This document shows, piece by piece, positions 1 to 12,700 of a stretch of DNA of 64,000 bases (the first letter of the stretch is position 1; each line of letters starts with the position of its first letter). Made by a program: the position numbers and the translations under genes. A model generated the notes under the pieces. The model was not told the DNA's origin. It searched no databases and worked only from the letters and a program-made list of their open reading frames with translations. The stretch is from the NCBI RefSeq assembly GCF_004379255.2, contig NC_056035.1:22444502-22508501 (forward strand), written 5' to 3'. Source of the stretch: Salvia splendens. Taxonomy: Eukaryota > Streptophyta > Magnoliopsida > Lamiales > Lamiaceae.

Positions 1-3000
1 ATCAGCGACTTTGTTCGAAGCCTCTGTTTTGTATTCGATGACGAACTTGAATCCCATAAGCTTTCGCGGATAAAACTGTTGATCCGGCGTCTGAACCACT
101 TGGGACAAGAGGTCTTTTAAGCTGCGCTGGTCACTGCGAATGACTAATTCTCGACCAAACAGATACTGGCGCCACTTTTGTACCGCCTCTACTATGGCGT
201 ACAACTCCTTGTGGTAAGTAGAAGCTAAGTGTCGTCGTTGCCCTAATTTCTTGCTAAAATAGGCGACGGGGTAGCCCTCTTGTAATAGCACGGCACCAAT
301 ACCTAGGTCTGAAGCGTAAGTCTCCACCACGAATGGCACTCCGAAATCTGGCAGGTGGAGTACAGGTGTTGTGCTCATTGCATGCTTCAAATCCGCAAAG
401 CTCGAATCCGCCGCAGCATTCCACTCGAAAGCATCCTTTTTCAAAAGTTCAGTCAAGGGAGCTGCTCTCAAAGAATAGTATTTAACGAACCGGCGATAAT
501 ACCCCGTCAAACCCAGAAAACCTCGGAGTTGCTTCACCGATGATGGAGTTAGCCAGGAAGTCATGGAAGCTATTTTAGAGGGGTCGGCGAGTAACTTTCC
601 CGCCGTGATGATATGGCCCAAATAGTCAATGGTCGTGACTCCGAAAGCGCATTTGGAGGGCTTGACGAAGAACTCATTGGCACCCAAGATTGTCAGGACC
701 TGTCGCAGATGTTGGAGGTGTTCCTCGGCGGATGCGCTGTATACCAGTATATCGTCAAAAAAAACAATGATGAAGCGTCGCAAGAATGGTTGAAATATGC
801 TATTCATTGCTGCTTGGAATGTGGATGGAGCATTAGTGAGGCTGACGAGCATCACCAGAAACTCGAAATGGCCATCGTGGGTACGGAAGGCCGTCTTGTG
901 GATATCCGCTACATTCATGCGGATCTGATGGTAGCCGGACCTCAAGTCGAGCTTGGAGAAAAATCTTGCCGCATGTAGCTTATCAAAGAGTTCGACAGCT
1001 GTAGGGATCGAGAAACGGTCGGGTGTAGTTGCCGCATTCAACGCCCTATAGTCGACACAGAAACGAAAGCTGTCGTCCTTCTTCCGTACCAGCAATACGG
1101 GAGATGAGAAAGGGCTGGTGCTCGGCTGTATGACGCCTTGTGTCAACATATCCAGAATCTGCTTCTCGATCTCATTCTTTTGGAAGTAGGGATACCTATA
1201 CGGACGAACATTGATCTGTCTAGAGTCCGACTGCAGGTGTATACGGTGGTCCCACTTCCGTGAGGGTGGTAACCCGGTTGGGACCGCGAACAGTTGCTCG
1301 AACTCGTCGAGCAAGCTGGCGACATTCTGGTCCAAGGCTGCCTGCTCTACTGCTGATATGGTCGGGCCGAGTGGCAGAACCTCGAACAAATCAGCATCAG
1401 TATCGGCGCTAACCAGAGAAAATAGGTTGTTGTAGGAGATAGGGCTTGGTGTTGCGCTTTCGCCCTTTAGGAATACTGCCTGACCATTAAAATCGAATCG
1501 CATTGTGAGATTTCTGTAGTTTTTTGTGACGTCCCCAAGTTCCTGCAACCATTGGACTCCCAGAATCACATCCGGGCCTTCAACTTGCAGTAAAAACAAG
1601 TCAATGTCGAAATGATGGCCCTGTATAGAAATTGGAGTACCGAGAGAAGCAAAAGAACACTTAAGTGCGGCCCCGTTACCGACAAAAACACGAAAGAGAG
1701 ATATGGAATGCAGAGGGAGACTTAGCTTCTCAGCGACATAGGGTTTAATAAAGTTGTGAGTGCTACCACCGTCAATCAGGATAGAGACTGAAGATCTATT
1801 GATACGGCCGTTCATGCGAATGGAACGGGGTCGGATCTTAGGGCACAGCACGTGGATGGATGACACAGCTCATGTGATGACCATGTTGGAGGCATCTTCG
1901 TTGTTAGCACTGTCGTCATTATCTTCTGTCAGCGGATCATCGTCCTCGTCTTCCCCAATCAAGGCATAAAACTTCTTTGCACACACATGGGCGCGCGAAT
2001 ACTTCTCCGGGCACCAATAACAGAGCCCTCGTCGTGCTCGGTCAGCCCGTTCAGCGTCTGATAGTCGAACAACGGGGTAATCGGTCGGTGGTTTGCCCCC
2101 TTTGACCATTGAAGTTGTTGCTGTTGTAGTCCTCGTTTGAGGACTAGTGGTTTCTCGAGGTTGCCAAGACGGTTTGGGGGGAAAAGAGGATGCTTTTCCA
2201 GCGGCCGTCTGACAGGATGCGAGCTGTTTTGCGAGGGCGAATGCATCCTGCAGCGTCGCGGGGCGGCGTGCCAGCATTTCTTGTTTGATGGACGGCGATA
2301 AACCGGCAATGAAGAGTGATGTTAACGTGGCGTCGCCCACATGGGAGGTCTTTTGGATCATAGACTCGAACATGGTTTGGTAAGTCTCCACTGTTGACGT
2401 CTGTCTGAGCGTGGCTAATCACCCAACGTAGTCTTCATAGAGGTCCGGATCAAACCTCTTCTTGATTGCCAACAAGAATGAATCCCATGATTTTAACTCC
2501 ATGTTATCTTCCCAATAGGTGAACCATTCTTCGGCAGCGTCATCTAATAGAAAAGATGTCAAATAAAGACGATCCCTCAGAGGGGTAAAATCGTGGTTGT
2601 AGTATTTTTGGATCCGGCAGATCCATTTGATGACGTTGTCGTCGTTGAAGCGTGGTGCTCCCGAGTCGAGTTTGGACTGTGTCTCAGCGTCGAAATTAAT
2701 CAGCTTCATCGTGACAGATTCTGGAAGGCTCCAGCCGCGAGTAGCGGAAGGCGTATTCGGTGCGCCGGGCGGCTTTGCTAGACATTTATGCATCGTCTCA
2801 TTTAGAGCAAGCAAAGTCGAGTCGATGTTCGAATTGGTCACCGTCTGCTTATTAGTGAAGGCCTCGTAGTCGTATCGATGTGACATCAGGGTTTTTTCAT
2901 ACTTTGCTTGACGTCGATGCATATCAAACAACATCTCTCCGATCTCTTGCGTCGTATACTGGTGGACGTTGTCCCCGGTGTCGGTTGGTTCCCCCGTGGA

Positions 3001-3006
3001 TGTCAT
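1..3006 (-). pseudogene. Ty3/gypsy gag-pol, partial, two in-frame stops
   Basis: Read on the minus strand, one frame is open from an ATG at 3006 to the left edge except for two TGA codons at 2419-2421 and 1870-1872. In order it encodes a capsid-like gag, a nucleocapsid zinc knuckle (CYWC, then H and C, near 2000), an aspartic protease motif LIDGGSTHNFI near 1790, reverse transcriptase with SKLDLRSGYHQIR near 940 and the catalytic FFDDILVYS at about 736-765, and the start of RNase H (YHKELYAIVEAVQKWRQYLF near 200). Integrase would lie beyond the left edge. Reverse transcriptase copies the element RNA and gag packages it. The frame is intact apart from the two TGA codons, so I call it a recently inactivated copy rather than an old fossil. 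Readthrough is possible but less likely. Confidence 0.93.
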
Positions 3007-3042
3007 GATGCAGGTAGGAAGAGCGAATCAAGAAAGCACCAG

Positions 3043-3708
3043 ATGATAGAACCTTGATGCAAGTGAGCGGTGTGTGACGAGTTGCCGTTGAACTGAATCT
3101 GCGTGCAGCAGTTTGTGGAGCAAGTTTCGTGGTAGTTTGTGTGAAAGTTTAAGAAAATAAACCTAGTTGAGGTGCTAGGGACGTTGGAATGAGAAAAAAG
3201 ATCACTCTTTATTCCTCGACACTAATTTCTAATGGGGTTCTAGTATTTATAGAACCCGCAACCCTAGACGGTTCGACTTATCCTACATCTCGGGAAAGAA
3301 CCGACAAGAAAACCCGAGGTAATATTAAATAACGATGTAGATATCTTGCTTATAAGGCAAGATATCTTCAAAACGAATATTCAGTCAAAATAGAGAATTC
3401 TAAAACAAAGATTAGGAAATAAACAAAAAGGTAATTAAAAAGAACAGAATTAAACATCCGCATAGCGGGCTGGTGCTTTGGTGGCCCGTTTCGGTCGGTC
3501 GGGTTTTTTTTTCCCGGTCGGTCGGGTTTGGTTATGGGCTTCTTCTCCCGGACTCTTCTCTGGCTTGGTCCAGCTCTTGACTTCTGTTGACTTGGCCCGT
3601 CTGCCTGAACTGGTGTTGATCCTTCATCCTTAGCCGGGTCCCTATCACTCCCACGTGACTTCAAGCAATAATTTCGACTTCCGGGTTCGGACACTCACGT
3701 AACTCACA
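3043..3708 (-). repeat. 5' LTR of the minus-strand Ty3/gypsy element
   Basis: On the minus strand this block lies directly upstream of the gag ATG, ends in TCTATCA, and is followed by TCTGGTGCTTTC, a plausible primer binding site. It holds a TATAAATA promoter core near 3246-3253 and, about 35 nt further on, an AATAAA signal near 3210, as expected for the U3/R border. The outer end (TGTGAGTTACG on the minus strand) is a guess based on the TG..CA rule, because the partner LTR is outside the window. Confidence 0.6.
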
Positions 3709-4613
3709 CGGAAGATCAACAACGTAGACGTTGTGGATTCTCCTTCTGATTTGGAAATGTCTGTCGGCTTAGGATCCAAACTTGGACTTTACTCTGTCGG
3801 AAAATTGAATCTTTCTAGAAGTGCACCCACACCCAAATCAAACCCACCCTTGAGTCGTTCAATCTTATTCTATGAATACAAAGGTAGAAACTGAGCAAAT
3901 CAAATACGGATAAGGGGTTGGAGACTTGGAGGAATACACCAATCAGACTACTTACATCTTATTGTCTGACTAGATAAAGAATTTTATGCAGCCGTCATCA
4001 ATCATACCAAAATTAAACCAATTATTTAACAAATTTTAATTATGCAGACAGACCAGATTTATTATACCCAAAAAAGACATTCTTGTACACCCCACTCATC
4101 ACCCACCACGTTTTGCCTCACATGCCCTCTCCCGCTTTGCTTACGTGTACCTTGCGCTTCATCCCTAGTACTTCCATTCCACTCCCCGCTTTGAATTCAT
4201 AATCAAAGTCAAGTCTGCACGCTTTTCCACATATCATATCATATCAAATCGTAAACAAAATCATCATTTATCCCACACATTCTTCTCCATCATTCAGATC
4301 TCTTTAGCCGTTTTTACTTTTTATGCACATTTATATTTTCATTTTTTAACTTGTATTTATTGAAACCACATTCCAGCTGTAATAAGATTCCCGATTTTAA
4401 AAAAAACACCACTTTGCTCCCACTGAAGAACATTTTGTTTATAGGCAGATGGAAAAGGAAAGTTTTCTGGAAAATTTCTTGAAACCTCTGATTCAATTGA
4501 CCCACCAATAAATGAGTTGTGTGCTTTAATTCTTCAATTAAGTGCTTGATTCCGTATCTGGACTGATTACTATTTCAATTTCCCCAAAAAAGAGTAAAAT
4601 CAAAGTGTGATTG
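3709..4613 (+). other. promoter and 5' leader region of the coiled-coil gene
   Basis: AT-rich, non-repetitive sequence between the gypsy LTR and the first ATG of the next gene. Pyrimidine-rich stretches around 4100-4300 and the absence of long reading frames fit a promoter and 5' untranslated region. No TATA box could be assigned with confidence. Confidence 0.4.
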
Positions 4614-7600
4614 ATGAGGAGGATGATGTCGGGCCTGAATGAGCCCACCAAGATTCGGAAAAGGGGAAACTCGTCTTCACCGTCTTCATCGTCGAGAATT
4701 TACAATTATAGGCTGAGCAAACGGGCCATCTTGGTGGGGAAGAATCGGGCCGGGCTGGGGAGGTCTCGATCCAGCACCCCTGTGCCGACGTGGCGAACCA
4801 GCGCCGCCGTTGAGACTCCGAGGTGTTCGCAGAGCGGGAGATCGGCCCGGCCCGTGTCGGCCCGGCGGCTGGCTGCGACGCTGTGGGAGATGAACGAGAT
4901 GCCGTCGCCGGAAATTGATGAGAGTGATTTAGAGATGAGGAAGCGGCAGCAGAGGAAGAGCGGGAGCAGGAAAGGCGAGAAACTGCTGCATTCGGGCTCG
5001 GGCTATTTGCCGCCGCACTTGTCCGATCCGCCTCACAGCCCCACTGTTTCTCAGGTCAATACTTCAATTATATATGTTCGCTAATTGGAATTGAATTGAA
5101 ATTAAAATAATATGGAATTGAATTTGAAATCCTTGTTCGGTAAAAATGATACTCATGCTGGGAATGTACGTGTGTGCAATGTATGCTTTAGGGAATGTTA
5201 TCAAATGTAAATTTTAAATATTGCATAAACTCCAAACTATGATTTAAATAGTTAAAAAATTGTCAACATATGACAAAATTATAGCAATAGAAAATGTCAT
5301 CTCAGTGTCAATATGTTGACATTGTATTGACACTATGTTGATATTGCAGTTACTTTGTTATCTGTTGACATTTTCTTACGGTTTAGATCATAATTTTGAG
5401 TTTGTATACTCCCTCCATCCCCCAAATTTTATCTCATTTTACCATTTTCGTTCGTCCCACAAATTTTGTCCCATTTGGAATCTTTCCAGAAGTAGACATT
5501 AAATACACCCTTCGATCTCCTCAACGTGGGACCCTTATTCCACTTACACACATTCATTTAATACAAAATCAAAACAATTTCTTAAAACTCGCGTCGAGTC
5601 AAACTAAGACAAACTTTGGGGAACAGAGGGGGTAATATTTAGGGGCTTCTTGGTATGATAGAATGGAATGAGGAGGGAATGGAATGGAGGTGGAATGGAA
5701 TGACAATTTCATTACATATGTAAAGAATACAAATGGAATGGAATTGAGTAGTGTGAGTGGTGTGTGCAATGTGTGTAGTGAGTGTGTATAGTGTGCATAG
5801 TGTGTGTAGTGTATGTGCAATGTGTTTTTTTTTCCTGATGTTAGTGTATGTACAATGTGTGTAGTGTGAATTTTTATTAATAATTAAAAATTCTAAAATT
5901 TTAGTTTTATTATAAAATTATAAAATTGAGTGATATTAAATTTAAATACTAGTACTATAATACTACTATGTTTTATAATTAAAATCTAAAATAAAAAGAT
6001 AAGAGAAAAATGGAATGGAATGATCATTCCTTAGCTAAATGGAAGTCCTATGTGGAATAGAATGGTGATTCCAAATGAAATGATGAATCCCAAGGAAGAA
6101 AAATACCAAGCAAATGAGTGGAATGGAGGTAGGAATGTCATTCTATTATCCCATTCCATTCCACCATACCAAGTAGGGTCTTAGAGTTTGCATTTTATCA
6201 TTACTCGTATGTTCTGTGTGTAGTTTGTTTGAAGGTGTCCAATTTTATAGCTATTTGAAATTCTAATTACCTATTTTTGATATAGAATTCAAATTATGAA
6301 AATGGGAGGAATTGAAATCGTAATTCAGTAGCCTATATGTCTATTTATGCTGTCAAACTAGAAAGCATAGAATCTAAACATCTGAGTTTGTTTTGTAGAA
6401 AATGCCAACAAGTAGTCGCCGGAGGCAGAAGCTTATGTCTTCTGATAGAAGCATTGATTGTGTTAGCAATGCAAGTTTTATGGAGGTGAATTTTTATTTA
6501 TTTATTTGCTAATTTCACCGGATTTAATTGGTGTGCTGCATAAACCTACATCTACAAGTTTCAGACAGAGAGTCGATCACGCCACCAGATTTCGACGGAA
6601 TCCGGCGTTGGTGGGAGGAATCGTCTGAAGGAAGCAAGCAGTGCTCTGACCACATCAAAAGAGCTGCTCAAGATCATCAACCGCCTTTGGGGTCAAGCGG
6701 ATCAGCCTTCTTCGAGCATGTCTCTCGTCTCGGCCCTCCACTCTGAGCTCGAGAGGGCTCGTTTGCAGGTCAATCACCTCATCCAAGAGCAACGCTCCGA
6801 GAAGAACGACATCAGCTACCTCATTAAGTGTTTTGCCGAGGAAAAGGCCTCTTGGAAGAGCCACGAGGACCTCGCTGTGGAAGCTGCTGTCGGATCTCTC
6901 GCCCGTGAGCTGGATGCAGAGCGGAAGCTGAGAAGGCGGCTTGAGAGCCTGAACGCGAAGCTAGGGCAGGAGCTTGCAGAGATCAAGTCGTCGCTCGTTA
7001 AAGCAGTTAAAGAATTGGAGTCTGAGAAAAGAGCAAGAGAGATAGCGGAACAGGTGTGCGATGAGCTAGCTAGAAATATCGACCAGGATAGGGCCGGAGT
7101 GGACAAGTGTGTCGGATTTCATCAACAAGTGGAGGAGGAACGGGAGCTGCTGGAATTGGCCGATAGGTTGCACGAGGAGCGAGCCCAAATGAAGCTTTCC
7201 GAGGCCAAGCATCAATTCGAGGAGAAGAGCTCTGCGGTCAGCAAGCTAAGGAGGCAGCTCGAGGCTTTCATAGGATCAAAACGAGACAAAGTTGATGAAG
7301 AAGTCGAGGATGGTGTAGACAGCAAAGAAGAAGGCTCTGCAGAGAGTGATCTTCACTCCATCGAATTGGAGTTGAATAACAACGATAGTAACGAAAAAGG
7401 ACACAGCAAATGGGCTTACACCTCTGCAGTTGAACGCGTGTCTAGGAGAACACCGGCTAGTAATGATACGAGAGCAAGAAACTCCATCTCCGGGTTGGTC
7501 TCTCGTGGGAGCATCTCTCTGCAGAGGAGCACGTCTGATGGAGTCGAATGGGCAGCTCAAGGTGCAGGTAACCAACAGACGGTTAACGAGAAAACTAGTA

Positions 7601-7755
7601 AAGGTTTCAAGAATCAGTTACTAGCAAATTCCCGGTTAGGGATAGAAAACCATAGCCTATCGAAGAAGAAGGAGCATTCATATCCTCCGAGAGATGTAAG
7701 TCATGAGAAATCTAAGTCAAGAACAGCAGAAGGCAGCCGAGGATCTAAATGGTGA
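4614..7755 (+). CDS. plant coiled-coil protein, At5g41620/USO1-like
   Basis: Three exons, 4614-5054, 6399-6485 and 6565-7755, joined in phase 0 with GT..AG introns, encode about 572 aa. An upstream in-frame TTG at 4611 is not a plausible plant start. The N-terminus is basic and Ser/Arg-rich with a conserved motif VSARRLAATLWEMNEMPSP at about residues 80-100, typical of this plant family. The middle carries LKTSKELLKIINRLW-type sequence (ALTTSKELLKIINRLW) followed by a long heptad-rich coiled coil, roughly residues 230-400, and a hydrophilic, Ser-rich tail. The family is annotated as USO1-like or intracellular transport-like only by coiled-coil similarity; its function is not established. Intron 1 (1344 bp) has been invaded by three MITEs. 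Confidence 0.88.
5216..5406. repeat. small foldback MITE with GTCAACA motifs
   Basis: The ends are imperfect inverted repeats: TTGCATAAACTCCAAACTAT on the left, and on the right a segment whose reverse complement starts TATACAAACTCAAAATTATG. The interior repeats the motif TGTCAACA/TGTTGACA. A related copy lies at 16446-16712. It sits in intron 1 of the coiled-coil gene. The transposon superfamily is unclear. Confidence 0.55.
5407..5634. mobile_element. Stowaway (Tc1/mariner) MITE
   Basis: Begins TACTCCCTCCATCCCCCAAA and ends GGGGAACAGAGGGGGTA, an imperfect terminal inverted repeat of the Stowaway type with TA target duplications. It carries no coding capacity and lies in intron 1 of the coiled-coil gene. 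Confidence 0.8.
5642..6180. mobile_element. PIF/Harbinger-type MITE, TTA target duplication
   Basis: The left end GGGGCTTCTTGGTATG and the reverse complement of the right end, GACCCTACTTGGTATG, form a terminal inverted repeat. TTA flanks both sides (5639-5641 and 6181-6183), the Harbinger signature. Repeats of GGAATGGAATG mark the subterminal zones and a GTGTGTAGTG-rich tract fills 5750-5870. It lies in intron 1 of the coiled-coil gene. Confidence 0.8.
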
Positions 7756-7996
7756 CGTTTTCGAGCATCTACACGTCAACGCAATCTGACACGAGCAATA
7801 TATGAACACAAGTTAACAACATCTTGTTGATTTAATTTGTGGAATACATATGGGAACTCCTCCACGATCATGTTATGGTCTCGTGCCATGTTTCGCGTTG
7901 CAGAAGGCGTGACAAACTCCGTCTTCCACTTCTTGTAAGTTGCTTTGTGTATATTTTTGTTAAAGGGAAGTAGTACTTGTTATATACAACAGTATG

Positions 7997-8038
7997 TTGA
8001 ATTTGAATTTGAATTTGAATTTGAATTTGAATTTGAAT
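7997..8038. repeat. (TTGAAT)7 microsatellite
   Basis: Seven perfect tandem copies of TTGAAT, about 240 bp past the stop codon of the coiled-coil gene, probably within or just after its 3' untranslated region. Confidence 0.95.
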
Positions 8039-9129
8039 TTGGAATGATTTAATTATGTCCCTCATAGTTAAATTAATATTGAATCTGTATCTTGTACGGT
8101 TTTAGGTGGAAATTAAGTGATCAAAACATTGAATTTTGTCCTAACATATGTAGTTATAATAAGGGAAGGACAATTTAGGTGAAATTATTTAAAAAGTCTG
8201 AATTATTGCCTTGTTTTGGAATTTTATTACAAGACGCTGTTGCATTGAGTTGGTACAAATATTTAAGAAAAAAGATAGATCGAGTGAGACCGACAATACA
8301 GAAAGCATTTGGCATCGCTCTTCGGTTTATGTCTTGTTAAGTTCGAATTGAAAGCATGGTTTTATTATTTATAATAGCTGTCGTTTTGGAATACATATTT
8401 GTCTTGTAATAAATGCTGCGAACAGAATATACACCTCAATGCCAAACAAAAACAAGGTTTTACTATGTAAGAAAATGGGATAAATTCCATATTTATTTAA
8501 TAATTCAATGGTTAGAAGAAGATAGTGAGCATTAGTATGCCTTGAATCTGTATAGATTATGTTTATTAATTGGGATATGATTATGTTTCCGAATTATGAT
8601 AGGATCTCATATGTGCCTATTTATATGAGAATAGGACACATAATTCTGCAATCTGAAATCTATAGCCACAATCCGAAAAACAATCTGAATAAAATATGTT
8701 CTCTGTTTCTGTCCGTGAATGTAGCCAACACAAGATTGTGATTGGTGATTAATTATAGTAAGTCTGATCACTTGAATCAATGGCTTAAACTTGTTTACTA
8801 GACATTGGGATGAATGAAATAAGACCAGTACAGATCTAGACAGTTGTTTAATTTGGGAGCTTGTGAAAACTACATGTGCCAGAAGTCATTCTAAATTATA
8901 TAGATGCATACTTTTCAACTCCCATTAATTAGAAGCAACGTCTATATTGTTGATATTACAGATGATAGGATGTAATCAAATACTCCTACTAACTAATAGT
9001 TTATTGTACTACTAACTTTGCCAATCAATCAACTTTAACATAATAAAAACTTTAATGTCAATTATATCTTTGTGTTAGACATTTGCATATTTATATCACC
9101 CTAACGTGACCCTATGCTATAGAAACTGA

Positions 9130-9357
9130 TACTATCTTTATCCACAAAAAATAGACTAGTTTTATTATTTTGGGATGTCCACTAAAATTAGACTAAGTCT
9201 AAAAATAAAAACTTTTCAACCAATATTAATCATATACATCATTCTAAATATGGATCTCACAATCCACTAATACTCATTCCACTATATTTTCCCTCCTTCT
9301 CTCTTACTTTATCTTGTCATTCACAATCTTGTCTGTTTTTCATGGACGGAGGGAGTA
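9130..9357. mobile_element. Stowaway MITE, decayed left end
   Basis: The right end ATGGACGGAGGGAGTA is canonical; the left end TACTATCTTTATCCACAAAA is degenerate. Length and interior (ATGGATCTCACAATCCACTA) fit the Stowaway copies elsewhere in the window. Confidence 0.65.
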
Positions 9358-9765
9358 TTTTTTTTTTGTTTAAGCATTTAAATTAAAAATGATAGGAAAC
9401 AAATGTAGAAAATTAAAGATGGAAAGAATAGTAAAGAGTAGTACTATTAGCTTAAATGAATTCTCCCAATTATCACACAACCTTTAATAAAATTCAATTC
9501 CAACTATACATAGAAGATATAGTATATTCTAATCCTAGTAGTTATTCTCTTATTTTGATTTTCCATAATCTTTTATTAACATCATTTTAATGAAGAAGAC
9601 ATAAATCAATTAATAAAATTAAATAAAGCATGTACAGTAAAGTCTTCTTTTTCAAAAAGATAACTCCTCCAATCATCCATCAGCAAAGATACCCAACTGT
9701 CTACATTTTAAACTCCCACCTCTGCCATGACTAAATGAATCACAGACACAGTCTGTTGGTAAAGA

Positions 9766-12700
9766 ATGGCAATCTGGGTGGTTGCAATGTGGTTTGCAGC
9801 ATTGACTCAACTCTCATCTTCTTCCATCATCACAACACCTGGTTTCCCATCCTCAGCAATCAAATTGAAGGCAAAGCTTCACCACTCCAAATCCAAACTC
9901 TACCAAGAAAAGTTCTTCACACAGATCCTTGATCACTTCAACTACAATCCACCGAGCTACCACACCTTCCAGCAGCGCTACCTCATCAATCAAAACCACT
10001 GGGGCGGCGCCGCCAGCAGCTCCCCCATCTTCGTCTACACGGGCAACGAAGGCGACATCGAGTGGTTCGCTCAGAACACCGGCTTCATGTTCGAAACAGC
10101 CCCCCTTTTCGACGCCCTCCTCCTCTTCATCGAGGTTGTCGTTACTCTCTTTATATCCTCTCTCTCTCTATCTCTCTTTCTTTGGTGCGATGAAGCTTAC
10201 TCAAACTAACTGCAGCATAGATTCTACGGAAAGTCTATCCCTTTTGGCGGGAATAAAACAGTGGCGTATTCGAATTCGTCGACGCTGGGCTGGCTGAGCT
10301 CGACGCAGGCGTTGGCGGACTACGCGACGCTCGTGCTCGATCTCAAGCACAACTTGTCCGCGCCAGATTCCCCTGTTATCGTCTTCGGAGGCTCCTATGG
10401 TGGAAGTATGTATGCTCTCTTTAGTCTTCTCCGATTAGGCTACATTCAGTATCATGGAATTGGGATTGCGGAATTGGAATTGGAACTTTAAATTCCAAAT
10501 CCAATGTTTGGTACAACGAAAAAGTAGATAATTGGGCAACTTCACACAGCACAAATTCGACAAACATACATTGCACACGTACTACACACACAGCACAGAC
10601 ATCAAATCAATTAATTCAAATCCGTGTATCATTTTTTACCTTTGTTTGGAATTGAATTATCCTTCAAATTCGAATTCTTATTTCAATTCCAGTTCCGTGT
10701 ACTGAACAAACCCTTAGTTTGTTTCAGATTTTAAGTTGATTACATCTCTTGTGTTGGTATTGGCAGTGCTGGCGGCATGGTTTAGATTGAAGTATCCTCA
10801 TGTAGCTATTGGGGCATTGGCCTCTTCTGCGCCAATCCTCAATTTTGACAACATCACTTCCCCATTTAGTTTCAATGATATCATCACCAAAGATTTCAGG
10901 GTAAATTACTCACCTCTCTCTCTTCATCATGTTTAGAGCCGTTATGTGCTTATCCTAACTACTCTCTCCGTACCTTAATTTTTTTTTGACCAGGTATGGT
11001 TTTAAGAAATGTAATGAAAAACGAGTTGAAAAAATTAGTGAAGAGTGTGTCCTGTTTTAATATATTATAAAATGTGAGTAGGAATAAGTTAGTGGAATAT
11101 GGGGTCCACTGCTAAGAATGGTAAAAAAAAATGAAATGTGACAAATTTTATGGGATGGACGGAAAATGTGACAACATTTAAGAGACGGAGAGAGTAAGAC
11201 TATGATGAATGATAATTGTGATTTGGTACTAGTCAATGTCGTGTCCTAATTAGAAAAAGAAATAAACCGGTTTGATGTGTATTCAAATTATTAAGAGGAG
11301 TGAATGATAAGGTTATAGGGCATTGGTCGAAAATGAAGGACAAAAGCATCAAGTAGAAAGTCTATCTCTGGGACCATGTATATGTATTTGTGGGTTTTGT
11401 GAATGTGGTGTAAATAATTATGTGAAAATGAATGATTTGGATTGGTGCTATGGAATAATGTATATGAAACTGCAGAGTGAGAGTGAGAATTGTTACAAAG
11501 TGATTAAAAGATCGTGGCAAGAAATTGATGACACGGCAGCAAAGCCTGGTGGATTGGAAATTCTCAGAAAGGCATTCAGAATATGCAAGTAAGAATGATT
11601 TTCGACTCAATTAGTAACTAGTAAATATTTATACTATGTAATAGTAATGTGGTACTATTTGTTATATATAGGAATTATATAAGTGCAGGGTATCTTGAAG
11701 GTTGGATTGCTACAGCATTTACATACACAGCCATGACGGATTATCCAACTCCCACCAATTTCCTTAATCCCTTGCCTGCCTATCCGGTCAAACAGGTAAA
11801 CATAATTTTTATTTTCAGAGCTCCGCAATTGAAAGTCTAATTGCCTTTTTTTTCATTTTAAGTAAGTAGAGCTACTATTTAACTAAATCATTACCCTCAT
11901 ATTCTACTATAAAACAAATATATATAGGTGACATCCACACTTCACTAACTCATTTCCCCATTTCTTTCACAAAGCCTAACAATTTCTTATAACTCAGTCG
12001 AGTAAAAAATGGACTATAAATGGTGGACAAAGTGAATAGTATTTTCATTACAATATTTGTTTCTTAAGGTTACAAATTTCTCTTGACTTATACTCCCTCC
12101 ATCCGCGAATAGAAGTCTTGTTTTTCTATTTTAGTCCGTCCACGAATAGAAGTCCATGTTCACTTTTACCATAAATGGCAATAGGGTCCAACAGTTCATT
12201 AACTTATTTCACTCACATTTCATTTAAAACTAATATACAAAGGGTAAAATTGTCATTTTATTAAGCAAAAATATCATTTTATCAAATAAAAGTATCATTT
12301 CATCTACCTAAAATATCATTTTATCAAGCAAAAGTATCACGTCCTTTCACCTTGCTCACCAATTTTAATTATGAAATGAGCCTTTATTATACCCGAAAAA
12401 TGATAATCTTATTTGAAAAAAATGATATTTTGCTTAAATTGTGTGATGCAGATTTAGTTATAGGATTATCACACAAATTAGTGTTGTCATTGTAATGCAC
12501 CCTATTCCCCACGTGGTACAAACTTAATAATCACGCAATAAAATAATTAATTGTATGCTTAGAACGGAAAAGACTAGGTTTGATTTTAATAATCACAAAA
12601 ATATTGGAAAATAGATGTGCAAAGCAATTGACGATCCGAAAACCGGAAACAACACCTTCGAGAAATTATACGCTGCGGCGAACATCTACTACAACTATAG

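Larger units (their letters stand above)
7756..9765. other. intergenic: 3' UTR, Stowaway copy, promoter of S28 gene
   Basis: Downstream of the coiled-coil gene there is AT-rich sequence with no credible reading frame. It contains the hexamer microsatellite at 7997-8038 and a Stowaway copy at 9130-9357. The last 150 bp before the S28 peptidase ATG are pyrimidine-rich, as in a plant 5' leader. Confidence 0.5.

Noticed and set aside
10261..10491. Frame reading through the end of S28 exon 2 as an alternative ending
   Set aside because: The following intron and exon 3 complete the conserved GGSYGGML motif, so the read-through is not the main product.
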